From the NCBI GenBank assembly GCA_034189325.1, contig JAXHUM010000048.1, positions 1-45,935 on the forward strand: DNA of 45,935 nt, in the 5' to 3' direction. Position numbers and translations under genes: made by a program. The stretch is from JAXHUM01 sp034189325 (GTDB lineage Bacteria > Desulfobacterota > DSM-4660 > Desulfatiglandales > Desulfatiglandaceae). The notes below the pieces were generated by a model. That model worked only from the letters and a program-made list of their open reading frames with translations. It ran no database searches and was not told the origin of the DNA. Shown here one piece after another: positions 1-8,103 of this stretch. Within the stretch, counting starts at the first letter, position 1, and every line of letters begins with the position of its first letter.

Positions 1-786
1 TTGAATCTATCAGGAAAGACAGCAATTATTACAGGTGGAGGCTCCAACATCGGCCGTGCGATATGCCATCGCTTTGCGCAGGAAAAGGCCAATGTAGTGA
101 TTGCGGAGCTGGATGAAGCCCAGGGCAAGAAGGTAGAGGAAGAGGTCAAGAATATGGGGGTGGAGTGCCACTTTGTCAAGACCGATGTTGCCAACAATGA
201 TCAGGTCGTAGCGATGGTCAAAGAGGCTACGGATAAGTTCGGTCAAGCAGACATCTTGATCAACAATGTAGGCTGGTACATTGATCAGTTGTTCATCGAA
301 GAAAAAAGGGAAAAGTGGGAGAAGGCGATAGCGATCAATTACATGGGTGTCATCAATTGCACCAGGGCCGTCCTTGACCAGATGATTGAGAGAAAGAGCG
401 GAGCCATAGTGAGCCTTGGCTCAGATGCCGGAAGGATGGGCGAATATAGAGAGGCCGTGTATGCCGGTTGCAAGGGAGCGGTTATTGCCTTTACAAAGGC
501 TTTGGCGAGGGAGTTGGGGAGATACAGCATACGACTGAATGTCGTTTGTCCTGGAGCCACTGTTCCACAGAGTGAGGATGAAATTGGTGAGATGAGCCTC
601 TGGAAGGGTGATATGATGAAGTTTTTTACTCCTGAAGCGCAGGCCAAGGCCGCAAAGGCCTATCCCCTCCGCAAGCTTGGAAAAGCCAGTGAGATAGCAG
701 ATGCCGTGGCATTCATGGCTTCGGATCGTGCAAGTCACATTACAGGGCAAACACTCAGCGTCAGCGGCGGATATACCATGATGTAA
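1..786 (+). CDS. SDR-family oxidoreductase (BadH-like)
   Basis: A 261-residue short-chain dehydrogenase/reductase that should oxidise a hydroxyacyl-CoA or related alcohol with NAD(P)+. The cofactor motif TGGGSNIG is at residues 11-18, an NNVGW motif at 88-92, catalytic Ser near 141, and YxxxK as Tyr154/Lys158. The NNxGW form and overall sequence resemble 2-hydroxycyclohexanecarboxyl-CoA dehydrogenase (BadH) and 3-oxoacyl reductases. The window opens on a TTG codon that gives a typical SDR start (MNLSGKTAIITGGG), but upstream sequence is missing, so a more upstream start cannot be excluded. It lies 95 bp before the dehydratase subunits, which suggests it acts on the hydroxyacyl substrate or product of that enzyme. 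Family assignment is firm; the substrate is inferred. Confidence 0.88.
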   Translation: MNLSGKTAIITGGGSNIGRAICHRFAQEKANVVIAELDEAQGKKVEEEVKNMGVECHFVKTDVANNDQVVAMVKEATDKFGQADILINNVGWYIDQLFIEEKREKWEKAIAINYMGVINCTRAVLDQMIERKSGAIVSLGSDAGRMGEYREAVYAGCKGAVIAFTKALARELGRYSIRLNVVCPGATVPQSEDEIGEMSLWKGDMMKFFTPEAQAKAAKAYPLRKLGKASEIADAVAFMASDRASHITGQTLSVSGGYTMM

Positions 787-880
787 CCCTTTTTCCTTAA
801 TGACATCGGGCCGACGGGGATAGCCGAGAACAGGTGATTATGATTGGAAAGATTGTCCCCGGCACTGAAAGGAGTGCTAT

Positions 881-2023
881 ATGGAAAACGCATTGGCAAG
901 AATTGTCGGGATCGCAACTGATCCCTACAGCTATGTGACCCAACTCAAGGAGGAAAGAAACAGCAAGGTGATCGGCTGTTTCCCCATGCATATCCCTGAG
1001 GAGATTATTCATGCTGCTGATCTGCTTCCCGTGGTGATCTGGAGGGGAGATGAACCGGTCACGTGGGGACATTCCCATGTCCGGCCCTATAACTGCGGTA
1101 TTTTAAGAAGTTTCGTTGATGATGCGGTGAAAGGCAAATTGAGTTTCATGGATGGGATGGTCTTTCACATCAGGCAATGTCTTCCTGCCCAGGAACCTCC
1201 CCTCATCATGGAGCGGAATCTCAAGCTCGAATACAAGAAGATCCTGTATATGCCGCCTGTCTATCCCGGTGAGGCTATTAGAGATTTCTTGGTGGAAGAC
1301 CTGAAGTCTTTTCAGCAGTCCTTGGAGGACTATACGGGAAAGAAGATAGGCGATGACAAACTCCGTGAAAGTATTGAGGTGTACAACCGCAATCGCGATC
1401 TCATGGAACGGGTCTATGCGATCAGGAGGGAAAAGCCCGATGTATTGAAGGCGAGTCTTCTGATGAAGATCGTCTTTGCCGGAATGGTCATGCCCAAAGA
1501 AGATCACAATGTTTTGCTCTCTGAAATCATAGAGGGGATGGAGGCAACAAGAGGTGAAATAGGGAAGGGAAAGTTGAAAGTTGTCCCGGTCGGATGTCTC
1601 TGTCAGACGCCTCCCTTTGAGGTCCTTGATATGATTGAGGATCTGGGTATGATCATGCCGGACGATGATCTCTTTGTCGGCTCTAGGTACTTTGCCAATA
1701 AAGTGGATCACAATGGCAGCCCGATCGAAGGACTTGCAGACCGTTACCTCTCAAAAGTACCGGTGTGCGCGACAAAGGGAATCTGGGATGTTCACTGGGG
1801 CGATGAAGTCATAAAGAAGGTGAAGGAGGTAGAGGCAAAGGGCGTCATAAGCGTCCTGGCGAAGTTCTGTCCCCCCCATACCTGCTACTATCCCGATTTC
1901 AAGAATAAACTCGTGGAAGAGGGTGTTCCAGAGGTTTTGATACAGGTCGAACACGAAATGATCTCTTTGGAGGGCATCAAAACCAGGCTTCAATCATTTG
2001 CTGAGTCTATAGGAGGCGTGTAA
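881..2023 (+). CDS. 2-hydroxyacyl-CoA dehydratase, BcrC/HgdB-type subunit
   Basis: A 380-residue subunit of the 2-hydroxyacyl-CoA dehydratase/benzoyl-CoA reductase family, a cytoplasmic iron-sulfur enzyme that takes single electrons from an ATPase activator to drive radical dehydration. The family N-terminal motif (IPEEIIHAADLLPV) starts near residue 38, candidate cluster cysteines occur in RPYNCG, RQC and KFCPPHTCYYPDFK, and the C-terminal E.E...TR..SFAE pattern is present. Its length is close to BcrC (about 385). An AAAGGAG ribosome site precedes the ATG. The stop codon shares one base with the next ATG, implying coupled translation of the two subunits. A benzoyl-CoA-reductase-like role is less likely because only one activator-type gene follows. 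Confidence 0.88.
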   Translation: MENALARIVGIATDPYSYVTQLKEERNSKVIGCFPMHIPEEIIHAADLLPVVIWRGDEPVTWGHSHVRPYNCGILRSFVDDAVKGKLSFMDGMVFHIRQCLPAQEPPLIMERNLKLEYKKILYMPPVYPGEAIRDFLVEDLKSFQQSLEDYTGKKIGDDKLRESIEVYNRNRDLMERVYAIRREKPDVLKASLLMKIVFAGMVMPKEDHNVLLSEIIEGMEATRGEIGKGKLKVVPVGCLCQTPPFEVLDMIEDLGMIMPDDDLFVGSRYFANKVDHNGSPIEGLADRYLSKVPVCATKGIWDVHWGDEVIKKVKEVEAKGVISVLAKFCPPHTCYYPDFKNKLVEEGVPEVLIQVEHEMISLEGIKTRLQSFAESIGGV

Positions 2024-3285
2024 TGGAGGGAACAACATATAAGGTCAATCGGCTCAAGACGACAAATGAGATCAGACCTCTGGTGGACAAGCATTGGGCT
2101 GATTTGAGAACAGCCAAGGAGAGAGGAGAATTGGTTGCCTGGGCGTCCGGCCCCACCTTTATATTTGCCTATGCCATGGGAATGAAGTGCCATTTTATGG
2201 CAGGGTATGCCTCTTATTGCGGAGGTATAGGAGCGGGGGAAGAGGTCCTGAAGGTAGCTGAAATGGCAGGGGATCTCCCTGAATCCTGTTCCTATCACAG
2301 ACTCCACATGGGCATGGCCGAAGCGGTCAAAAGAGATATTGAGATCAATCCCCAAGCCCTGCTTCCCCTCCCCGATCTCATGGTTGCCGGCAGGCTCTGC
2401 ACGGAGATGTCCTACTATGCCGAGGGGCTCTACAGGAGAATGGGCGTACCTGTGTTGCCGATTGAGTTCCCGATGATCTTTGAGAAAGAAGATATCCCGA
2501 GGCTCAGGGAATTTATGTATCGGCAATTCACAGAGATCGTTATCCCGGAATTCGAAAGGGTCTGCGGGAAGCCCTTTGACTATGATCGGATGAGCGAGAT
2601 CCTGAGTGTGCTCAAAAAGGTCGCTACACTCAGAAATGAGTGCTGGGAGTTTTTCAAAGACATACCTGCTCGATGGACACTGTGGGATTACGGAGTAAGC
2701 ATTGCGCCGGTGTTCTATCTCATGGGAAATCCGAAAGGCATCACTTACTATGAAAAGCTTCTTAAGGAACTCCAGGAGAGAAGAGAAAATAATATCCCGG
2801 CCATTGCCCCTGACGGCGAAAACTATCGTCTGTACTGGGATTCATGGCTCCCATGGGCCTTTTTGGGTAAGTTTATGCGTAAATTTACGCCTCACGGGGC
2901 TGTTTGTCTCTGCGGGAGATACCCCTGGGAATTCTTCCCTCACCCCGAGCTGATCGACCCGGAACACCCTGTGGAGACATGGACGGACCTCTACTTTGGC
3001 CAGCAGAGCCACCTCTGTTACAATTTCTCACCCAAGGGAGCCATCGATTCGATCGGAGAATTGATCGAAGAATACTCCTTGGATGGCATGGTCATGTTTT
3101 CTTCTAAGACATGCAGGTTGTGGAATGTCTCTCAAATGGAAGTCCTCGACGCCCTGGAAAAGAAATATGGTATCCCTGGAGTTGTCATTGAAGGTGATAT
3201 GATAGATTCGGCGATGATCTCGGACTCGCAAATAGAGACGAGGCTCGAGGCCCTGTTCGAACTGATAGACTCGAGACGGACGTAA
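2023..3285 (+). CDS. 2-hydroxyacyl-CoA dehydratase, BcrB/HgdA-type subunit
   Basis: A 420-residue partner of the preceding subunit, same superfamily, with the family C-terminal block KTCRLWNVSQMEVLDAL followed by GIPGVVIEGDMID and the ETRLEALFEL tail. Several cysteines that could bind the [4Fe-4S] cluster are present (CSYH, RLC, CLCGRYPWEF, KTC). Its length is nearer BcrB (about 440) than most fermentative dehydratase subunits. Overlap with the upstream gene by one base and a 2-bp gap to the activator gene indicate one transcript. The substrate cannot be read from sequence; 2-hydroxyglutaryl-CoA and cyclic hydroxyacyl-CoA are both possible. Confidence 0.87.
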   Translation: MEGTTYKVNRLKTTNEIRPLVDKHWADLRTAKERGELVAWASGPTFIFAYAMGMKCHFMAGYASYCGGIGAGEEVLKVAEMAGDLPESCSYHRLHMGMAEAVKRDIEINPQALLPLPDLMVAGRLCTEMSYYAEGLYRRMGVPVLPIEFPMIFEKEDIPRLREFMYRQFTEIVIPEFERVCGKPFDYDRMSEILSVLKKVATLRNECWEFFKDIPARWTLWDYGVSIAPVFYLMGNPKGITYYEKLLKELQERRENNIPAIAPDGENYRLYWDSWLPWAFLGKFMRKFTPHGAVCLCGRYPWEFFPHPELIDPEHPVETWTDLYFGQQSHLCYNFSPKGAIDSIGELIEEYSLDGMVMFSSKTCRLWNVSQMEVLDALEKKYGIPGVVIEGDMIDSAMISDSQIETRLEALFELIDSRRT

Positions 3286-3287
3286 GC

Positions 3288-4082
3288 ATGGCGATCGTTG
3301 TTGGTGTGGATATTGGTTCCTTGGCCACCAAGACGGTGGTACTGGGTCCTGGTAAGGAGATTCTTGCCTACGACATTCTGAGAAGCGGACATAATTACCA
3401 GCAAGCCAGCCAGGAATCTATAAACAATGCCCTCAGTTCGGCCGGTTTTAAAAGAGAGGATGTGAGCTATATCCTCTCCACCGGTTACGGGAGAGGTGTC
3501 GCCACCCTGAGTTCTCTGGCTGATGCCGAGGTCACCGAGATAACCTGTCACGCAAAAGGGGCGGAAAGGCTCTTTTCGGATGTCCGGACGATAATCGATA
3601 TAGGCGGTCAGGACAGCAAGGTAATCGGCATTGATGAGAAGGGGGATGTCACCAATTTTGTTATGAATGACAAATGTGCCGCAGGGACCGGTCGCTTCCT
3701 GGAGGTCATGGCCTCTGCCTTATCGGTGGATATCGGGGGAATGGGGGATCTGATCATGTCCTCGAGCGGCAAGGTGGACGTCAGCAGCATGTGCACCGTC
3801 TTTGCTGAATCGGAAGTCATTTCATTATTTGCGAAAGGCCACAAGAAGGCTGATATTGCGGCGGGAATAGCCGATTCTATTGCCAGGCGTATCACAGGCC
3901 TCGTCGGGCAGGTGGGTCTTAAAGAAAAGGTGACCATGTCAGGAGGGGTGGCCAAAAATAGGGGTGTGGTGCATGCTATCGAGGAAAGGATCGGGACTTC
4001 TCTAGTGGTCTCGGAAGAACCCCAAATTGTGGGCGCCCTAGGCGCGGCGATCATTGCCGCCAATCGAACCAAAGACCTTTAG
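3288..4082 (+). CDS. 2-hydroxyacyl-CoA dehydratase activator ATPase (HgdC/BadF family)
   Basis: A 264-residue ASKHA-fold ATPase that as a homodimer holds one [4Fe-4S] cluster and injects an electron into the dehydratase upon ATP hydrolysis. Visible motifs: phosphate loop VGVDIGSLATK (residues 5-15), DIGGQDSKVIGI (104-115), the cluster cysteines Cys130 (NDKCAAGTG) and Cys169 (SSMCTVFAESEV), 39 residues apart as in HgdC, and the adenosine motif MSGGVAKN. It starts 2 bp after the dehydratase subunit stop. A single activator gene is the arrangement of true 2-hydroxyacyl-CoA dehydratases, whereas class I benzoyl-CoA reductases carry two different ASKHA subunits. Confidence 0.93.
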   Translation: MAIVVGVDIGSLATKTVVLGPGKEILAYDILRSGHNYQQASQESINNALSSAGFKREDVSYILSTGYGRGVATLSSLADAEVTEITCHAKGAERLFSDVRTIIDIGGQDSKVIGIDEKGDVTNFVMNDKCAAGTGRFLEVMASALSVDIGGMGDLIMSSSGKVDVSSMCTVFAESEVISLFAKGHKKADIAAGIADSIARRITGLVGQVGLKEKVTMSGGVAKNRGVVHAIEERIGTSLVVSEEPQIVGALGAAIIAANRTKDL

Positions 4083-4180
4083 TCCTTCACGGAGTCCCCT
4101 TTATCCTTTCGGCGCAGACATAGGTGAAAGAGGGCACGACCCAACTGCCTCAAGAGCCAAGACAGAGGAGAAACCATTCT

Positions 4181-4705
4181 TTGAAGACAAGATTTGATTT
4201 GCATACTCACTGTATGGAGGCCACAGGTGACTCCATTCCAAAAGTAGAGACTGTAAAGAAGATAGTGAAACAGGTCAAAAAACGTGGTCTCTCCGGAATA
4301 GCGGTAACCGATCACGATGACAAAGAATATGGATTCAGGGTTAAGGAGATCGTGGACCAATGGTTCCCCGGCGAGGTGATCATCATTCCTGGACAGGAGA
4401 TCCATGTTCACAGGGAGCATGTGGTAGAATTATTCCTTGAAGACGACAGGGTTTTCAGGTTTTGTGCGCACCCTTTTTTTGGGAAAAGCTTTGAGAATTT
4501 TCTTGATAAAGAGGTGGAGAATATTCATGGCATTGAATTAAAAAATGGTGCGTGGCAGCTTTTGGAGGACAGGGTAAGGGAGGTGGCAAGAGACTACAAA
4601 CTCATTTTATTGGAGAACAGTGATGCCCATTCATTAAAAGAGATAGGACTCCACTACAACAATATGGACCTTGCGGACCTATACAATCGTAGCGAGGGCT
4701 TCTAA
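4181..4705 (+). CDS. PHP-domain metal-dependent phosphoesterase-like protein
   Basis: A PHP-family protein of about 174 residues with the full set of metal-ligand motifs: FDLHTH at the N-terminus, TDHD, PGQEI, CAHPFF and ENSDAH. Such proteins hydrolyse phosphoesters or act as small metal-dependent hydrolases; the substrate here is unknown. The start chosen is TTG at 4181, preceded by GAGGAG at 4165-4170, which puts the first metal motif at the N-terminus as in most PHP proteins. A GTG at 4124 in the same frame would add 19 residues but has no visible ribosome site. It lies 99 bp after the activator gene on the same strand, an unexpected companion for a dehydratase operon. Confidence 0.75.
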   Translation: MKTRFDLHTHCMEATGDSIPKVETVKKIVKQVKKRGLSGIAVTDHDDKEYGFRVKEIVDQWFPGEVIIIPGQEIHVHREHVVELFLEDDRVFRFCAHPFFGKSFENFLDKEVENIHGIELKNGAWQLLEDRVREVARDYKLILLENSDAHSLKEIGLHYNNMDLADLYNRSEGF

Positions 4706-4835
4706 GGCAGGTCGAGATACTCGTCAGTTTTATCCACTTTCGTTCATTTCAGAATTCCGGCATTTCTCAACAATAGATATCCCGAGCCAGGGTATGCTTG
4801 CGAATTTAGGAATTGACAAATTGAGGAGATAACAA

Positions 4836-6407
4836 ATGAGTTCAAAGAAAACAATGAGGGGTTACGATAGTATCTATGAGGAATATCGGGAAAGAAGAGA
4901 AAAAATAGAGCGTATGGGAGGGGAGAAGGCGATCAAGAAGCAGCACGATGCCTCCAAACTGACCGCAAGGGAAAGACTCGAATATTTCTTTGATGACGGG
5001 AAATATACTGAAATCGGTCTATTTGTCACCCATCGTACAACGGCGTTCGGGCTGGACAAAAAGGAGATTCCAGCGGAGGCGGTCATTGTCGGCTTTGGAG
5101 AGGTGGATGGAAGAAATGTGATGGTAGCGGCCGAAGATTTCACCACAATGGCAGGTACATTTGGTGAAAACCATGGGAAAAAGTTCTCCCAAGCTATTAA
5201 AATGGCAAAAGAGAAGGGGGTCCCCTTTGTGGGGTTGAACGATTCCGGAGGTGCCAGGCTCCAGGAGGGTATGGATACACTTCAGGCCTATGCCTGGTTA
5301 TTCAACGAACAGATATTGGCCTCCGGCATTGTCCCTCAGATCGCCGTTATTATGGGGCCGTGTCTTGGGGGCCAGGCCTACCACCCTATTATGCAGGATT
5401 TCCTTATCCAGTGCAGAAACACAGGTTTTTTTGGAATTGCCGGTCCCGCCTTTGTCAAGACACAATTGGGAGAAGACATAAGCCTGGAAAAGCTCTGCGG
5501 CGCAAAGGCCCATTCGATTACCAGCGGTCAGACCCATGTCATTGCCGAAGATGACAAAGACGCCATAGACAAGGTCAAAAAACTCATCAGCTTTTTGCCC
5601 TCCAACAACCAGGAGCAGCCGCCGAGGATCCAATCAAATGATGATCCTGAAAGGTCTGAATCGGAGCTTGACGAGATCATGCCCGAAGATCCCTCAGTCC
5701 CCTTTGATATGCACCTGGTTATTGAAAGGCTCGTGGATCATGGGGATTTTTTCGAGATACTGAAGGATTTTGCCAGGAACGTGATTGTCGGTTTTGGACG
5801 TTTTGATGGCCGCCCCACAGGCATTGTGGCCAGTCAACCGGACTGGATGGGGGGAGTCATTGACTGTAATGCCGCCGATAAGGTGGCTAGGTTCGTCAGG
5901 TTCTGTGATCTCTTTAATATCCCCCTGGTAAACCTCCATGACACGCCGGGATTTTTGATCGGCTCAAGAGAGGAGCACAAGGGGATCCTCCGCCACGGGG
6001 CAAAAATGCTCTATTCCTACATTGAGGCAACCGTGCCGAAGGTTACGGTTATTCTTAGAAAATCATTTGCAGGGGCCTATACGGCCATGTGCTGTAAGGA
6101 CACGGGAGCGGATTTTCTCTGGGCCTGGCCGAACGCCCGGGTGAGTATCGTAGGCGCGGACACGGCGGCAAGCATTATATTTGCCAGGGAGATAAAAGAG
6201 TCCGATGACCCAAAAAGGGTCAGGGAAGAGAGAATAAGCGCCTACCAGAGGGAGTTTGAGAATCCTTATGAAGGGGCGAAACGCGGATACATCGATGACG
6301 TGATCATGCCCAGAGATACGAGGAAGTATATCAATCGCTCCCTGGATATGCTCAAGAATAAGACGGTTGTCCGGCCCTTTCGGAAATACTCAAATATCAA
6401 TCTCTGA
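4836..6407 (+). CDS. acyl-CoA carboxyltransferase (PccB/MmdA family), copy 1
   Basis: A 523-residue biotin-dependent carboxyltransferase of the PccB/MmdA/GcdA type, moving CO2 between an acyl-CoA and carboxybiotin. It has both crotonase-like halves: the N-terminal half with DSGGARLQEG and GPAFVKTQLGE, and the C-terminal half with TPGFLIGSREEHKG, RHGAKMLYSYIEATVPK and RKSFAGAYTAM. Length is normal for the family. GAGGAG precedes the ATG. No biotin carboxylase or small biotin carrier is nearby, so it may work as a decarboxylase or transcarboxylase with the biotin protein at 22294. Its C-terminus (RPFRKYSNINL) is the one repeated in the relic at 9849-9990. Among the three tandem copies it is the most PccB-like. 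Confidence 0.9.
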   Translation: MSSKKTMRGYDSIYEEYRERREKIERMGGEKAIKKQHDASKLTARERLEYFFDDGKYTEIGLFVTHRTTAFGLDKKEIPAEAVIVGFGEVDGRNVMVAAEDFTTMAGTFGENHGKKFSQAIKMAKEKGVPFVGLNDSGGARLQEGMDTLQAYAWLFNEQILASGIVPQIAVIMGPCLGGQAYHPIMQDFLIQCRNTGFFGIAGPAFVKTQLGEDISLEKLCGAKAHSITSGQTHVIAEDDKDAIDKVKKLISFLPSNNQEQPPRIQSNDDPERSESELDEIMPEDPSVPFDMHLVIERLVDHGDFFEILKDFARNVIVGFGRFDGRPTGIVASQPDWMGGVIDCNAADKVARFVRFCDLFNIPLVNLHDTPGFLIGSREEHKGILRHGAKMLYSYIEATVPKVTVILRKSFAGAYTAMCCKDTGADFLWAWPNARVSIVGADTAASIIFAREIKESDDPKRVREERISAYQREFENPYEGAKRGYIDDVIMPRDTRKYINRSLDMLKNKTVVRPFRKYSNINL

Positions 6408-6545
6408 TGAACCGGTGATAAGTCTCATCCGTGCTCACTGCCGATGTATTGCATCTTAGTATTCCATTTATGGATTCGCATGACCCTGTATTGGACGATT
6501 GAGGTGGGTTAAAGGAATGAATATTCAGCCGCTTATGGAGGGAGT

Positions 6546-8087
6546 ATGTCGAGTTTTGAAGAGAAATGGAAAGAGATTCATGAACATGCCCAGAAGCTTG
6601 AACAGGGTGGTGGCGCTGAGACAATAGAAGCGCTCCACAAGGAGGGCAAATTAACGGCACGAGAAAGAATCGCGAAACTTGTGGACCAAAACAAATTCCA
6701 AGAGATTGATCTCTTTGGCGGGGCATATTCTACCGGCTTTGACATTGACGATTCTGAAATCCCCGGCGACGGAGTCGTCACGGGCTATGGAGAAGTAAAG
6801 GGGCGTCCTGTCTACATCTGGGCCCAGGATGCTACTGTTCTTGACGGTACAATGGCATCAAATCATATAAAGAAGATATCCATTGTAATGGAAAAAGCCC
6901 TTCGCGAAAAAGTCCCGATCGTGGGTATCTTTGACTCAAAGGGAATGAGAATGCAAGATGCTGTTGGTGCCCATGGACATTTCACCCCGGGAATGATGAT
7001 GCGTTTCCAAACGCTCGCATCAGGAGTGATCCCTCAGATCTCCCTGGTAATGGGTGGTTGCGTCGGTATGGCCGCTGTGTCGGCGCGTCTGGCGGATTTT
7101 CTTTTTATGGTGAAGGGTACGAGTTATATGACGGTCGCCGATCCCGAGCCGGATTCCGATGAGGATGTCAAAGAGATAGGGAAACCTGAGATGCATCACA
7201 AGCACAGCGGTTGTTGTGATGTGATGGCAAAAGACGAGGTGGAGTGTTTGGAGAAGTGCCGATCCCTCCTTGGATTCCTGCCTTCCAACAATCAAGAAGA
7301 ACCGCCCTTTGTTGATACAGGTGATGACCCTCAAAGAAGACTCGACGATATTATGGATATAGTGCCGGCAAGCCCCAACAAGGCCTTTGATATGAGAAAG
7401 GTGATAAGGCTTATGGCCGATAATGAATTCTATTATGAAATCCTGGGTGACTATGCGCAGAATCTGACCACCGGGTTTGTCCGGATGGAAGGCCGGACCG
7501 TGGGGATCATCGCCAACAACTCTATATGGAGAATGGGCTGCATGGATGTGGATAGCTCCGGGAAGCACGCCAAGTTCACAAGGTTCTGTGATGCCTTTAA
7601 TATTCCGCTGGTCTATCTATCCGATTGTCCGGCCTTTTTCCCCAGCGGTGCGGAAGAGCGAAAAGGAGTGCTCCGGCATGGATGTATGGTCATACACGCG
7701 ACCTCTGAGGCAACTGTTCCCAAGATCAATGTGATTGCCAGAAAGTTGTATGGAGGTGCTTGTATGGTGATGCCTGTCAATTTCACCAAGGCGGACAGAT
7801 ATGTTGCCTGGCCCATAGTTGAACGGGGAGTCATGGGCGCTCCGGGCCTGGCAAGAGTGACCCACCTGGGAAAAATGAAACGAGCCAAGACCCAAGAGGA
7901 GAAGGACAATATTTTTAAAGAGGCCCTGAAAATAATGGAAGAGAGGGTTAAGATACACTCTATTGCCACCAATGAAGCCATTATTGATCCTCGAGACACG
8001 AGAAAATTTCTTGCCGAGGCATTGAGATGCACGCAGTTCAAGGTGCAGGAAAGAGCGGCTAGAAAGCACGAGAACATGAATCTGTGA
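6546..8087 (+). CDS. acyl-CoA carboxyltransferase paralog, copy 2 (divergent)
   Basis: A 513-residue member of the same carboxyltransferase family. The scaffold is clear (LTARERIAKLVD near residue 38, SGVIPQISLVMGG, LGFLPSNNQEEPP, RHGCMVIHATSEATVPK), but the first-half active-site loop is altered: DSGGAR becomes DSKGMR, and the GPA(F/M)VK segment is replaced by a stretch rich in acidic residues and histidine (about residues 200-225). It may be a specialised or non-catalytic partner subunit. GGAGGGAG precedes the ATG. It ends 16 bp before copy 3, so these two are surely co-transcribed. Confidence 0.86.
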   Translation: MSSFEEKWKEIHEHAQKLEQGGGAETIEALHKEGKLTARERIAKLVDQNKFQEIDLFGGAYSTGFDIDDSEIPGDGVVTGYGEVKGRPVYIWAQDATVLDGTMASNHIKKISIVMEKALREKVPIVGIFDSKGMRMQDAVGAHGHFTPGMMMRFQTLASGVIPQISLVMGGCVGMAAVSARLADFLFMVKGTSYMTVADPEPDSDEDVKEIGKPEMHHKHSGCCDVMAKDEVECLEKCRSLLGFLPSNNQEEPPFVDTGDDPQRRLDDIMDIVPASPNKAFDMRKVIRLMADNEFYYEILGDYAQNLTTGFVRMEGRTVGIIANNSIWRMGCMDVDSSGKHAKFTRFCDAFNIPLVYLSDCPAFFPSGAEERKGVLRHGCMVIHATSEATVPKINVIARKLYGGACMVMPVNFTKADRYVAWPIVERGVMGAPGLARVTHLGKMKRAKTQEEKDNIFKEALKIMEERVKIHSIATNEAIIDPRDTRKFLAEALRCTQFKVQERAARKHENMNL

Positions 8088-8103
8088 GAGAGGGAGAGGG
8101 GAA

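Noticed and set aside
881..4082. Class I benzoyl-CoA reductase
   Set aside because: Subunit sizes are suggestive, but only one ASKHA activator gene is present, while BcrABCD/BadDEFG enzymes need two; no ferredoxin gene is adjacent in the window.
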